Assembly (NCBI RefSeq): GCF_018069565.1
Contig: NZ_JAGPNL010000002.1
Span: forward strand, 806,001 to 870,000
Direction: 5' to 3'
Length of the DNA stretch: 64,000 bases
Source of the DNA: Streptomyces tagetis
GTDB lineage: Bacteria; Actinomycetota; Actinomycetes; Streptomycetales; Streptomycetaceae
Position 1 is the stretch's first letter; the number at the start of each line of letters is the position of its first letter. Shown piece after piece: positions 34,400-42,785 of this stretch. A model generated the notes under the pieces. The model saw only the letters and a program-made list of their open reading frames with translations, did not search any database and had not been told where the DNA came from. Both the position numbers and the translations under genes were made by a program.

Positions 34400-35968
34400 T
34401 CAGGGGGTGGGGTCCGCCGCCAGCAGACGGGCCAGCTCCAGACGCTTGATCTTGGTCGTGGCGGTCTGCGGCAGATCCTCCAGCCGCCACCGCACCGGAT
34501 CGGCCAGCGCCGGCAGGTCCACCACCGCGCTCTTCCAGGCCAGTTCGTCCAGCGGCCGGTCCCCACGCGTACACACCACCGGCACCGCACGCCCGTCCGG
34601 ACCCGCGATGATGATCACCTCGACCAGCTCGGGCAGCCGGGTGAACAGCTTGTCCTCGATCTCCAGCGTCGACTGGACCCCCGGGATCTCGTCGACCTCA
34701 CGGTCCAGCAGGTGCAGACACCCCCACCGGGTGCGGTAGCCGAGATCACCCATCCGCCACCAGCCCTCGTTGACCTGCTGGTGCCAGCGCTCGTGCTCAC
34801 CCAGGTACGTCACGATCCGGCCGTCGCTGCGGACCTCGATGAACCCCGGATTGTCCCTGGTGACCGGAGCACCGTTACGGCTGACCACCCGCACCCCCGT
34901 CATCCCCCAGAACGGCACCCCCACACACCGGCCGTTGAAGTCGCTGCCGTCCTTGAGCGAATACGTCCGCGCCGCGATCGGGCCGACCTCGCTCTGCCCG
35001 TACGCCTGCGCGAAACGCCGGCCCTTGCGACGCGACGCCTTCAGCAGCGTGTTGACCGTACGCGGATGGATCGCGTCGAAGGTCGAGGAGAAGTACTTCA
35101 CGTTCGCCAGCGGCCCGCGCGGATCACCAGCCAGCTCCTCCCAGCGCAGGAACGTATTGGGGTGCGCCTCGATGAACCCGGGCGGGACCCGCGCGAACAG
35201 CTCACCCACCGACCGCGGATCGTCGTCCCTGAGCACGATCAGCGGATGCCCCTGCAGGATCGAGATCGGCATCGCCGTGAACATCCGCGAGTGCACGAAC
35301 GACACGTGCACCGCGACCGGTTCGCCGCGCCGCACCGCCGCGGCCACCACCGTCGCCTGCGGACGGTAACGCGCCTGGAAACTCAGCCCCGTGTGCACGG
35401 CCAGCTTCGGCACCCCGGTGGTGCCGGAGGTGTGGGTGATCAGGGTCGGGTGGTCGACGGGCATCGACACCGCCGGCACCCGCGGCGCCCCGGCCAGCGC
35501 CGGGAACGGGGTCGCCCCCGGGTACTCGCCGGTGGCCAGCAGCACCGTGCGCGACAGGCCGAACACCTCGGCGGGCAGGTGGTGTTCGAGCTTGTCCTGG
35601 TCGGTGACGAGGAACGGCCGCCCCACCCGGCGCAGCAGCTCGGCGACGGTCGCACCGTCCAGCTTGGGCGACAGCAGCACCGGGACGGCGCCGGTGCGGG
35701 CGATCGCGCAGGCGAGCAGGGAGATGTCGAAACCGTCGCTCTTGTGCACCACCACGTGATCCCCGGGGCGCACCTTGACGGACCACAGCCGGGAGGCGAA
35801 GTCGTCCACCAGATCGGCCAGTTCGGTCAGGGTCGCACGCCGGCCCAGGCCGGGGGCGATGTCCAGGTCGTGGTCGAGGACCACGAAATTCGCCGGATGC
35901 CTGGCCGCCGCCCGGTCGAACAGCGTGCCGAGCCGAATTCCCTTGCTTCCTATTCGCTGGAGAAACAT
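34400..35968 (-). CDS. AMP-forming acyl-CoA-ligase-like enzyme, CreM-type diazotization candidate (copy 1)
   Basis: A 522-residue class I adenylating enzyme. The P-loop reads LITHTSGTTGVPKLAVHT, the A5 region FAQAYGQSEVGPIAART, then WWRMGDLGYRTRWGCLHLLDREVDEIPG. The A10 lysine is kept (PQTATTKIKRLELARLL). In cremeomycin, CreM of this superfamily couples ATP and nitrite to diazotize an aromatic amine, and the CreE/CreD-like pair immediately downstream makes that the best guess. Ordinary aryl-CoA or aryl-AMP formation remains possible. It shares extended motifs with the ligase at 40843 (ANVKYFSSTFDAIHP versus ANVKYFNSTFDAIHP), so the two are recent paralogues. Confidence 0.72.
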   Translation of the reverse strand: MFLQRIGSKGIRLGTLFDRAAARHPANFVVLDHDLDIAPGLGRRATLTELADLVDDFASRLWSVKVRPGDHVVVHKSDGFDISLLACAIARTGAVPVLLSPKLDGATVAELLRRVGRPFLVTDQDKLEHHLPAEVFGLSRTVLLATGEYPGATPFPALAGAPRVPAVSMPVDHPTLITHTSGTTGVPKLAVHTGLSFQARYRPQATVVAAAVRRGEPVAVHVSFVHSRMFTAMPISILQGHPLIVLRDDDPRSVGELFARVPPGFIEAHPNTFLRWEELAGDPRGPLANVKYFSSTFDAIHPRTVNTLLKASRRKGRRFAQAYGQSEVGPIAARTYSLKDGSDFNGRCVGVPFWGMTGVRVVSRNGAPVTRDNPGFIEVRSDGRIVTYLGEHERWHQQVNEGWWRMGDLGYRTRWGCLHLLDREVDEIPGVQSTLEIEDKLFTRLPELVEVIIIAGPDGRAVPVVCTRGDRPLDELAWKSAVVDLPALADPVRWRLEDLPQTATTKIKRLELARLLAADPTP

Positions 35969-36085
35969 GAAACCAATCTCTCGTCCAAGGCTGCGGATTC
36001 CTGAAGAGGAGGGGAGTGGGCAGAGGAGGTGAGGGGCAGGGGCAGGGGCGGGGGCGGGGGCGTTGGAACGCCGGAATACCGCCCG

Positions 36086-36715
36086 TCAGTCCGCGTCGTC
36101 CCGCCGCCCGCCCGGGAACTGCGCGGAGTCCTTCGCGGAGTCTTTCGCGGCGTCCTGCTCGGCGTCCTTCTCGACGACGTCGCGGATACGGGCGAGGGTG
36201 GCGTCGAGGTCCTGGGCGAGTTTCGCCGTCCACTCGGCGACGAACCGCTTGCGGGCGTCCTCGTCGAGACCGGCGACGATCGTGTGGATGCCGGCGGTGG
36301 CCTTGCCCATCCGGAAGTGGTGGACCAGCCAGGAGCCGCCCCCCTCCGCGTCCTCCACGTCGAAGCCCCACACGGACTCCTGGTCCTCACGGGCGTGCGT
36401 GAGCATCATCCAGCGGAAGGTCCGGCCGGGCTCGGCGGCCACCACACGGGCCTCGGTGTACCAGGTGCCGCGCACCAGCGGGGCCCAGCCCACCACGTCC
36501 TCGCCGCGCAGGTTCTCGCCGCGGAAGACCGAGCCGACCGCCGACGGCTCGCCCTCGGTCCACTCGCCGCCCCTGCACTCCGGGCTCCACTCCTTGCTGC
36601 GGCCCAGATCACTGACCACGCGGTAGACCTGTGCCGGCGTCGCGGAAACCCGGATACGGGCGTCGAGTTCGAAGAGCGGGGAATGATCGATGACACTTTC
36701 CGTCGTGGCTGTCAT
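36086..36715 (-). CDS. SRPBCC (START/Bet v1-fold) protein
   Basis: A 209-residue protein with a polyketide-cyclase/dehydrase-like SRPBCC domain at residues 15-165: ELDARIRVSATPAQVYRVVSDLGRSKEWSPEC, then GSVFRGENLRGEDVVGWAPLVRGTWYTEARVVAAEPGRTFRWMM. Such domains bind hydrophobic aromatic ligands and can catalyse ring closure. A Lys/Asp/Ala-rich tail follows. ATG 36715 has AGGA 9 bases upstream; the ATG at 36724 lacks this. The recurrent cluster promoter element lies 55-60 bases upstream. The product should be cytosolic. A cyclization or carrier role in the pathway is inferred. Confidence 0.75.
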   Translation of the reverse strand: MTATTESVIDHSPLFELDARIRVSATPAQVYRVVSDLGRSKEWSPECRGGEWTEGEPSAVGSVFRGENLRGEDVVGWAPLVRGTWYTEARVVAAEPGRTFRWMMLTHAREDQESVWGFDVEDAEGGGSWLVHHFRMGKATAGIHTIVAGLDEDARKRFVAEWTAKLAQDLDATLARIRDVVEKDAEQDAAKDSAKDSAQFPGGRRDDAD

Positions 36716-36768
36716 GACGGTCATCCTGCCGACGCCCCGGGAATCCGGGCAATCAACCCGCCCGAGGT

Positions 36769-36779
36769 CCGTCAAGTCC
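36769..36779 (-). promoter_or_regulatory. recurrent cluster promoter element (CCGTCAAGTCC)
   Basis: Read toward the SRPBCC gene it is GGACTTGACGG, with ATTGCC 16 bases downstream of TTGACG (plus-strand GGCAAT at 36748-36753). The same arrangement and spacing occur before the MFS gene at 46137 and the KAS III gene at 52189. Confidence 0.6.
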
Positions 36780-36893
36780 TTCAAACGCCCCACACGACGC
36801 CACGGAAAAACACGGGAAATAACGCCCGCGCGGAATGCGGGAATGCGTGGAAAAGCCAGAGAACACGCGGGAAAAAGCCACGAAACAGCCCGG

Positions 36894-36972
36894 CCCCGGC
36901 GGCCCCGGCCCCGGTGGCCCCGGCCCCGGCGTCCCGGCCCCGGCGGTCCCGGCTCCGGCGGTCCCGGCCCGG
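36894..36972. repeat. CCCCGGCGGTCCCGG tandem repeat
   Basis: About five imperfect 12-15 bp units in the gap between the quinone oxidoreductase stop and the SRPBCC gene. No coding potential is apparent. Confidence 0.65.
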
Positions 36973-36986
36973 TGTTCTGGCCGGTG

Positions 36987-37970
36987 TCAGTCCGCGTCGC
37001 GTACCCGCAGTACCTGCTTCCCGCGTACGGTGCCCTTCTCCAGCCGGCGGTGGGCTTCGGCGGCCTCGCTCAGCGGGAGCACCTCGGTGGCGCGCGGCCG
37101 CAAGAGCCCCTGCGCGAGCAGCCCGTTGACACCGCGGGCGGCGTCGGCGAGCTGCGCGGTGTCCGCGTGCGAGATGGCGAACCCGTGCACGGAACGGTCC
37201 ATCAGGTACAGCGGCCCGGCGGGCAGCACCGGGCGCGTGTCCAGCCCCGCCATCAGCACCACCCGGCCCCGGCTCGCCAGCAGCCCCACCGCCGCCTCCA
37301 GGTCGTTGCGGCCGGAGGTGTCGACGTGGACGTCGACGCCGTGCGGGGCCGCGGCCCGGATCTGCCCGGTGACGTCGTCCGAGCGGTAGTCGACGACGTG
37401 GCCGGCGCCCAGGGACCGTACGTGCTCCGCGTCGCGGGCGGAGGCGACGGCGATCACCCGTGCCCCGGCATGGGCGGCCATCACCACCAGCGCGCTGCCG
37501 ACGTTGCCGCCCGCCCCGAGCACGGCGACCGTCTCGCCGGCCCGCAGCCGCCCGTGGGTGAACAGTGCCAGGTACGCGGTCGCCGCCGGGTGGGCCAGCG
37601 CCACCGCGTCCACGGCGGACACCCCCTCGGGCAGGCGGTAGAGGCGGTCGGCGGGCACCACGGCCCGTTCGGCGGCGGCGCCCTGGCGGCCGTCGTGGCC
37701 CAGGCTGTTGCACCAGACCCGCTCGCCCGCCCGGAAGCCGGGGGCGCCGGGCCCGGCCCGGACCACCGTGCCCACCAGATCCCGGCCGACGACGAACGGG
37801 AAGGCGAGCGGGGTGCGCCAGGCCCCCGAGCGGACGAAGGTGTCCACATGGTTGACGGCGCTCACCTCGACGTCGACCAGCACGTCGTTCGGTCCTGGCA
37901 CGGGCGGCGGCAGCTCACCGTGGCGGATGACGTCCGGGGCACCGAGCTGGGTGATGTAGGCGGCACGCAT
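36987..37970 (-). CDS. NADPH:quinone oxidoreductase (zeta-crystallin-like MDR)
   Basis: A 327-residue medium-chain reductase. From ATG 37970 it reads MRAAYITQLGAPDVIRHGELPPPVPGPNDVLVDVEVSAVNHVDTFVRSGAW, then the NADPH-binding VLGAGGNVGSALVVMAAHAGARVIAVAS at about residues 145-172. No structural or catalytic zinc Cys cluster is seen, which places it with the zinc-free quinone oxidoreductases. In the cluster it may reduce a quinone or enone intermediate, or protect the host. It is divergent from the 2OG-oxygenase-like gene; a GTCAGG/CCTGAC inverted repeat lies between them. Confidence 0.85.
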   Translation of the reverse strand: MRAAYITQLGAPDVIRHGELPPPVPGPNDVLVDVEVSAVNHVDTFVRSGAWRTPLAFPFVVGRDLVGTVVRAGPGAPGFRAGERVWCNSLGHDGRQGAAAERAVVPADRLYRLPEGVSAVDAVALAHPAATAYLALFTHGRLRAGETVAVLGAGGNVGSALVVMAAHAGARVIAVASARDAEHVRSLGAGHVVDYRSDDVTGQIRAAAPHGVDVHVDTSGRNDLEAAVGLLASRGRVVLMAGLDTRPVLPAGPLYLMDRSVHGFAISHADTAQLADAARGVNGLLAQGLLRPRATEVLPLSEAAEAHRRLEKGTVRGKQVLRVRDAD

Positions 37971-38035
37971 GGTGGGGGAGTCTGGCACAAGCCCCGCCGC
38001 CCCCGGCAGGGCGCGCGGCGATCGCGGGCCACGGT

Positions 38036-38064
38036 CCGTCAGGTCCCTGACCTCGTACGTCAAC
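38036..38064 (-). promoter_or_regulatory. recurrent element (CCGTCAGGTCC) with inverted repeat and second CGTCAA
   Basis: CCGTCAGGTCC at 38036-38046 is followed by CGTCAA at 38058-38063, about 21 bases apart, in the divergent gap before the quinone oxidoreductase. GTCAGG-TC-CCTGAC (38039-38052) is also a perfect inverted repeat, so the site could act in both directions. Confidence 0.55.
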
Positions 38065-38082
38065 TCGGACCCGTCCCACGCC

Positions 38083-38165
38083 CCACGCCGTCCCACGCCC
38101 CACGCCGCCCCACGCCCCACGCCGCCCCACGCCCCACGCCGTCCCGTGCCCGTGCCCGCGCCAGT
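38083..38165. repeat. CCCCACGCCG tandem repeat in divergent gap
   Basis: Iterated CCCCACGCCGCCCCACGC units, then GTGCCCGTGCCCGCGCC units. They lie between the quinone oxidoreductase promoter region and the plus-strand oxygenase gene; the 486-base gap holds no supported gene. Confidence 0.7.
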
Positions 38166-38456
38166 GCCCGTGCCAAGGGTCTGGTCTTCGGCTGGCCCCT
38201 CGTCCGGCCGATGAGCGCGGTCCGTGCCGCCCGGAGTGTGAGGGGCGGCGGCGGGCCGTGTCGTCGTACCAGCCCTGGCGGGCGGCCCGGCGACCGCAAC
38301 GCCGTGATGGGCGCGGCGAGTTGCCAGACTGCCCGCCGCCCGCTCGCCCCGCGCCCGCCCGCCCGCCTACCTTCGGCGTGGCGCCCCGCCGGTGCGGGTG
38401 CGCGCGGACGACCGGCGCCCGGGGCACCTTCCCCCGGGGCCGTGAAGGGAGCGACC

Positions 38457-39404
38457 ATGCTCAAGGACATCGATCTCGAACGCACGGGCGGCCGGGAGCG
38501 GTTGCGCGGCGCGCTGCGCGACGGGAGCTTCCTCGTCCGCACCACCGTGCCCGAAAGCCTGCTGGAGGAGGCGTACGGCTTCCTGCGCGCCTTCTTCGCC
38601 CTGCCTGCCGAGGAGAAGGGCGCCTGCCGCGTCCCCGGCGGCAACGGCCAGGCCGGCTACCTCGCTTTGCCGGCGCGGCCGGCGGGGGAGGGCACGGTGG
38701 GGGAGGGGCGGGAACTCTTCCACTGGGGTGCCCGGCTGCCCGCGCGGCATCCGCTGCGGGTCCGCTTCCCCGCCCGCTACCCCGACCCGTACTTCCCCGA
38801 CCACCTGGTGCCCGGCATCGGCTCGGCCCTGCGCGAACTGCACGCCCGCATGCTGCACTTCCAGCACCGCGTCGTGCGTAGCCTGGCCGACGCCCTCGGC
38901 GCCCACCCCGACTACTTCACCGACCTGCTGGAGGACGGCCCCGCCGTCAACCGGGCCACCTGGCACCCCCCGGCCCGGCACCCCGCCGCCGCGGACCGCC
39001 GTGTGCGGGAGGCGGCACACCAGGACCCCGACCTGATCACCACGCTGCCCCGGGCGAGCGCGCCGGGCCTGGAAGTCCTGGCCGACGGCGAGTGGCTGCC
39101 CGCCGACGCGCCGCCCGGCCACGCCGTCGTCAGCGTCGGCACGGCGCTGGACCGCCTGACCGACGGAGTGGCCCGCGCGGCGGTACGCCGGGTGGTCGCC
39201 CGGCCCGGCCACGGCGAGGGCCGCCTGTCGCTGGCCCAGTCCTGTCACCCCGCCCCCTGGGCGACCCTGGCCCCCCTGCACGCCCTCGGCGGGGCACCCA
39301 GGCCCCGGCGCTTCGCCACCCTGACGGCCGAGGAGCTCTTCCAGCGCGCGCTGTACGGCACCGGGGCCCCGGCCGGCCACCGCCCCGGCCCCGCCACCCG
39401 GTGA
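38457..39404 (+). CDS. 2-oxoglutarate/Fe(II) oxygenase-like protein with altered metal site
   Basis: A 315-residue isopenicillin-N-synthase-type protein: an N-terminal domain (LRGALRDGSFLVRTTVPESLLEEAYGFLRAFFALPAEEKGACRV), then the core. The HxD metal motif is kept (EAAHQDPDLITTLP). The place where the distal iron-binding His is expected (family pattern NGxxxSxxHRV) reads LTDGVARAAVRRVV, with Arg for His. The 2OG-binding Arg-x-Ser is present (GRLSLAQSCHP). The start is backed by GAAGGGAG. It is the only plus-strand gene in the minus-strand half of the cluster. It may be non-oxygenating or use another ligand. Confidence 0.78.
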   Translation: MLKDIDLERTGGRERLRGALRDGSFLVRTTVPESLLEEAYGFLRAFFALPAEEKGACRVPGGNGQAGYLALPARPAGEGTVGEGRELFHWGARLPARHPLRVRFPARYPDPYFPDHLVPGIGSALRELHARMLHFQHRVVRSLADALGAHPDYFTDLLEDGPAVNRATWHPPARHPAAADRRVREAAHQDPDLITTLPRASAPGLEVLADGEWLPADAPPGHAVVSVGTALDRLTDGVARAAVRRVVARPGHGEGRLSLAQSCHPAPWATLAPLHALGGAPRPRRFATLTAEELFQRALYGTGAPAGHRPGPATR

Positions 39405-39770
39405 GCGGCACCATCCGGGCCCCGGCCGGTCCCGCCGGCCTGCGCGAAGCCGGCACGGGCTGTACGGCGGCCCTGCGCGCCGGACGTCATCAGGCCGCGC
39501 AGCACCGAGGTCTGTGAGGGGTGCGGGGGCCGCGTGAACGGCCCGGACCCTGCCGGGGCTTCCGGCAGGGTCTTCCACGTGGCCGCGGACGGGGGTGAGC
39601 GCGGCACGCGGCCCGGTCTCCCGGCCTTTTGCCGTGACCCGGGACGATGGGCGGGGCGGTCTCCCGGCCGGCCCGTGGGTGGGGGCGCGGTGCGGGAGGA
39701 GGGTGTGCCCGGTGGCGGCCCGCGGCCCGGGGGTGGTGGGCGCGGCGCCGGAAAGACGCCTGACGGGTGG
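39405..39770. other. convergent gap, no supported gene
   Basis: 366 bases between the convergent oxygenase and FMN reductase genes. A GGTCTTCC/CGGCAGGGTC inverted stretch around 39550-39580 (CTGCCGGGGCTTCCGGCAGGG) could form a terminator-like hairpin. Nothing else is seen. Confidence 0.4.
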
Positions 39771-40355
39771 TCAGTTGTCGTAGGGGCGCAGGGCCTTGGC
39801 TTCCCTGGTGGCCAGCGCCCACCAGGTGAGCTTGTCCCACAGCACCTTCGCGGCGGTCTCGGCCGCGCTCGGGTCGATGAGCCGGCCCTCGCTGTCGAAC
39901 TGCGACCAGGGGCCGTGGAAACTGACCGCGTCCCGCACCGGCACCGCGTGCAACTCGTTGACGATGTGCCGCAGTTGCTGGACGGCGCGCAGGCCGCCGG
40001 CGAGACCGCCGTAGCCGACGAAACCGACGGGCTTGGCGTGCCACTCGTGCTGGGTGAAGTCGAGGGCCGCCTTCAGGGAGGCGGGGAAGCTGTGGTTGTA
40101 CTCGGGCGTCACGATGACGAAGCCGTCCGCCCGCGACAGCCGTGCGGAGAACGCGCCGAGCAGCGCGGCGACCTCGGGCGCCGGTTCGTCGGTCAGCGCG
40201 GTGGGCAGCGGGAAGTCCGCCAGGTCCACCAGGTCGACCTCGACGTCGTCGCGCTGGCCGGCGGTGCCGGCGAACCAGTTGGCGATCGTCGGGCCGAAGC
40301 GGCCCTTGCGTACGCTCGCGAGGATCACGGCCACGCGGATGCGGTCACTCGACAT
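39771..40355 (-). CDS. NADPH-dependent FMN reductase
   Basis: A 194-residue flavodoxin-fold reductase starting at ATG 40355. The phosphate-binding loop is RVAVILASVRKGRFGPTIANWF; the flavin/substrate motif FVIVTPEYNHSFPASLKAALDFTQHEWHAKPVGFVGYGG is typical of the FMN_red family. It can supply reduced flavin to a two-component monooxygenase or directly reduce quinones, azo or nitroso groups. An 18-bp palindrome identical in part to the afsA-region box lies 38-62 bases upstream, so the gene may be a direct target of the butyrolactone receptor. Confidence 0.87.
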   Translation of the reverse strand: MSSDRIRVAVILASVRKGRFGPTIANWFAGTAGQRDDVEVDLVDLADFPLPTALTDEPAPEVAALLGAFSARLSRADGFVIVTPEYNHSFPASLKAALDFTQHEWHAKPVGFVGYGGLAGGLRAVQQLRHIVNELHAVPVRDAVSFHGPWSQFDSEGRLIDPSAAETAAKVLWDKLTWWALATREAKALRPYDN

Positions 40356-40392
40356 GTCAGCCCTTTCACGGCGGTCAGTCCGTCCCCACCAG

Positions 40393-40416
40393 GAAAACAA
40401 ACCCGCATGCGGGTTT
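40393..40416. promoter_or_regulatory. operator-like palindrome AAACCCGCATGCGGGTTT with AAACAAACC arm
   Basis: AAACCCGCATGCGGGTTT (40399-40416) is a perfect 18-bp palindrome. The overlapping 40393-40410 is the exact reverse complement of the 18-base box in the afsA/receptor gap. It is placed just upstream of the FMN reductase start. Confidence 0.65.
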
Positions 40417-40637
40417 CCAAGTGGTATCGGAAAAGCCGATGAGCTGAGTGCGCGCGCCGGCCGCGGCGGCACCACCGTCACCGGGGCGGGCAACACCATG
40501 GAGGCACGCACGATCCCCCGCACCCGCCACCCCCCGGCGGCGCGTCGAAGGGGGCAGCCACCAGGCAGCAGCAGCCCCCTTCGACGACACGGCCACCCGC
40601 CTCCGCCGGTCCCGCGGCCGGCCGGTGGGGGAGGGGG

Positions 40638-40802
40638 TCAGTCGACGCCCTGCAGGATGTGCGGTTCGGCCAGGTCGTCCTCGTAGCCGGCCAGACGGAT
40701 CGGGGCGGCCCGCGCCCAGACCTCCAGGAAACCGGGATCGGGAGGCACCGGACGGTACCAGGTGCCCTGCTGCTCGCTCTCGGACGTGTGCTGCGCGCTC
40801 AC
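40638..40802 (-). CDS. small conserved-looking cluster protein (54 aa)
   Basis: It starts at GTG 40802 after GGGAGAGCAGGG and overlaps the end of the second ligase gene in another frame. It reads MSAQHTSESEQQ GTWYRPVPPDPGFLEVW ARAAPIRLAGYEDDLAEPHILQGVD. It is acidic, with no membrane segment and no Cys. Unlike the surrounding repeat DNA, it has a mixed, protein-like composition. Position and ribosome-binding site suggest a translated gene. It could be an accessory subunit of the ligase or a small tailoring protein; I do not recognise a family. Confidence 0.6.
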   Translation of the reverse strand: MSAQHTSESEQQGTWYRPVPPDPGFLEVWARAAPIRLAGYEDDLAEPHILQGVD

Positions 40803-40842
40803 CCCTGCTCTCCCCTCGCTCGGCCGGCTCCTGCGGGCCCGC

Positions 40843-42519
40843 TCAGCGGGCGGCCCCGGACCCTTCCCTGACCAGGCCGGCACCCTCCCCGGCCTCCCCG
40901 CCCCCGACGGCCTGCCCGCCCCCGACGGTCTGCGCGGCGGGCTCGTCCTGGCCCGTGGCCGCGGACTCGGCGAGCTGGCGGGCCAGTTCGAGCCGCCGGA
41001 TCTTCGCCGTGGCGGTCCGCGGCAGATCGGCCAGCCGGCGCTGCACGGGCGTGCCCAGGGTCGGCTGGCCGGCGACGGCCGCCTTCCAGCGTTCCATGTC
41101 CAGCGGCACGTCCCCGCGCGTGCACACCACCGGCACCGGCCGCTTGTCCGGGCCCGGCACGACGACCAGCTCGGTCAGCTCGTCCAGCCGGTGCAGGACC
41201 GCGTCCTCCACCTCCAGGGTCGAGCCGATACCCGCGATGACGTCGACCTCGCGGTCCAGCAGGTGCAGACACCCCCACCTGGTGCGGTAACCGACGTCCC
41301 CGCCCCGCCACCACTCACCGAGGACCTGCCGGTCGAAACGCTCCTGCTCCCCGTAGTACGTCAGCGCCCGGCCCGCGGTGGACACGTCGATGTACCCGGG
41401 GTTCTCCTTCGACGGCTTGGCCCCCGAGCGCGGCACCAGCCGGTACTTCGTCATCCCGGGCGTGGGATAGCCCTGGCAGCGGCCGTCCGCCTTCAGGGCG
41501 TTGCGCCGCCGGTAGGTGCGCGCGGCCAGCGGACCGCACTCGCTCTGCCCGTACACCTGGAGGAAGACCGGGCTGCGCCGGCCGGAGGCGTGCAGGAACT
41601 TGTGCATCGTGCTCGGGTGGATCGCGTCGAACGTGCTGTTGAAGTACTTCACGTTGGCGATCGGACGGCGCGGGTCGTCCAGCATCTCCTCCCATTCCAG
41701 GAACGAGTTGGGATGCGTCTCCAGCACACCCGGCCGGTGCCGGACCAGCATGTCGGCGACGTGCGCCGGGCTGCCGTCGTTCAGGAAGACCATCGGCATC
41801 CCCCGCGACTGCAGCACCGCCAGCCCCAGGTACATCCGCGAGTGCACGTACGACACGTGCATGAGGACGGTCTCCCGCTTGCGGATGAACGAGACGACCT
41901 TCTCCTGCCAGTTGCCGCGCGCGCCCAGCGAACGCGCCGAGTGCACCACCAGTTTGGGGATGCCGGTCGTGCCGGAGGTGTGCGTCATCAGGGCCGGCTG
42001 GTCGGGACCGAGCAGCACCGGCTCGCGCCGCGCGGCGCCCGCGAGGTCCGCGAAGGCGATCGCGCCGGGGCGGGTGCCGGTGACGGTGACGACCCGCGTG
42101 GTCAGCTCGTCCAGCGCGAGCCCGGCCAGCGGCCCGGTCAGCTTCGCCTCGTCGGTGAGCAGCGTGGGCCGCTCCAGGCGCTCCAGCAGCCTGCCGATGC
42201 TCTCGCCGTCCAGGTGCGGGGAGAGCATCACCGGGATCGCGCCGATCCGCGCCGCGCCGCAGGCCAGCACCGTGATGTCGAAACCGGAGGTCTTGTGGAC
42301 GGCCACGTGCTCGCTGGGGCGCACCCCCGCGGCCCACAGCCGGTCGGCGGTGTCGGCCACATGGCCGGCGAACTCGGCGACGGTCAGTTTCCGGCCCGCC
42401 TCGGGAAACGCGTCCAGAGCGTGGTCGAGCGTGATCGGGGTGTCGCCGTACTGCTCGGCGGCACGCTCGGAGACCACCCCGAGGTAGAGGAGCTTCTTGC
42501 TCTTCGGAACCTTGAACAT
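40843..42519 (-). CDS. AMP-forming acyl-CoA-ligase-like enzyme, CreM-type diazotization candidate (copy 2)
   Basis: A 558-residue paralogue of the ligase at 34400. P-loop LMTHTSGTTGIPKLVVHS, A5 region LQVYGQSECGPLAARTYRR, WWRGGDVGYRTRWGCLHLLDREVDVIAG, and the A10 Lys in PRTATAKIRRLELARQLAE. ATG 42519 (MFKVPKSKKLLYLG), preceded by AGAGGAAGAG, is preferred over an ATG 20 codons upstream. The last 35 residues are a Gly/Ala/Glu-rich tail (TVGGGQAVGGGEAGEGAG) not found in copy 1. Two copies suggest two different amine or acid substrates. Diazotization with nitrite is inferred from the CreE/CreD-like pair. Confidence 0.72.
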   Translation of the reverse strand: MFKVPKSKKLLYLGVVSERAAEQYGDTPITLDHALDAFPEAGRKLTVAEFAGHVADTADRLWAAGVRPSEHVAVHKTSGFDITVLACGAARIGAIPVMLSPHLDGESIGRLLERLERPTLLTDEAKLTGPLAGLALDELTTRVVTVTGTRPGAIAFADLAGAARREPVLLGPDQPALMTHTSGTTGIPKLVVHSARSLGARGNWQEKVVSFIRKRETVLMHVSYVHSRMYLGLAVLQSRGMPMVFLNDGSPAHVADMLVRHRPGVLETHPNSFLEWEEMLDDPRRPIANVKYFNSTFDAIHPSTMHKFLHASGRRSPVFLQVYGQSECGPLAARTYRRRNALKADGRCQGYPTPGMTKYRLVPRSGAKPSKENPGYIDVSTAGRALTYYGEQERFDRQVLGEWWRGGDVGYRTRWGCLHLLDREVDVIAGIGSTLEVEDAVLHRLDELTELVVVPGPDKRPVPVVCTRGDVPLDMERWKAAVAGQPTLGTPVQRRLADLPRTATAKIRRLELARQLAESAATGQDEPAAQTVGGGQAVGGGEAGEGAGLVREGSGAAR

Positions 42520-42626
42520 CAGGACTCTTCCTCTGATAAACCGGCAAGCGAAAGGTGAATTCCCAGAAAAACATCGCACAGGACACCACGGCCGGAAAGG
42601 AAAGCCCCCTCAATGCGTCATATCGC

Positions 42627-42735
42627 CGAAGAAGCACCACTGAAAGAAGCACCACTGAAAGAAGCGTCATTGGAGAAGCACCATTGGAGAAGTGCCGCCG
42701 GGGAAGTACCGCCGGGGAATGTGCCGGGGAATGGA
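42627..42735. repeat. GAAGCACCACTGAAA / GGAGAAGCACCATT tandem repeat
   Basis: Between the NAD(P)H:quinone-type reductase gene and the second ligase gene: two perfect GAAGCACCACTGAAA units, two GGAGAAGYRCC units, then GCCGGGGAAGTACC/GCCGGGGAATGTGCC units. The 266-base gap holds no gene. Confidence 0.75.
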
Positions 42736-42785
42736 AAAGGGGCCGGGCCGCAGGGTGCGCGGCCCGGCTGTCTCCCGGCTGCTGC

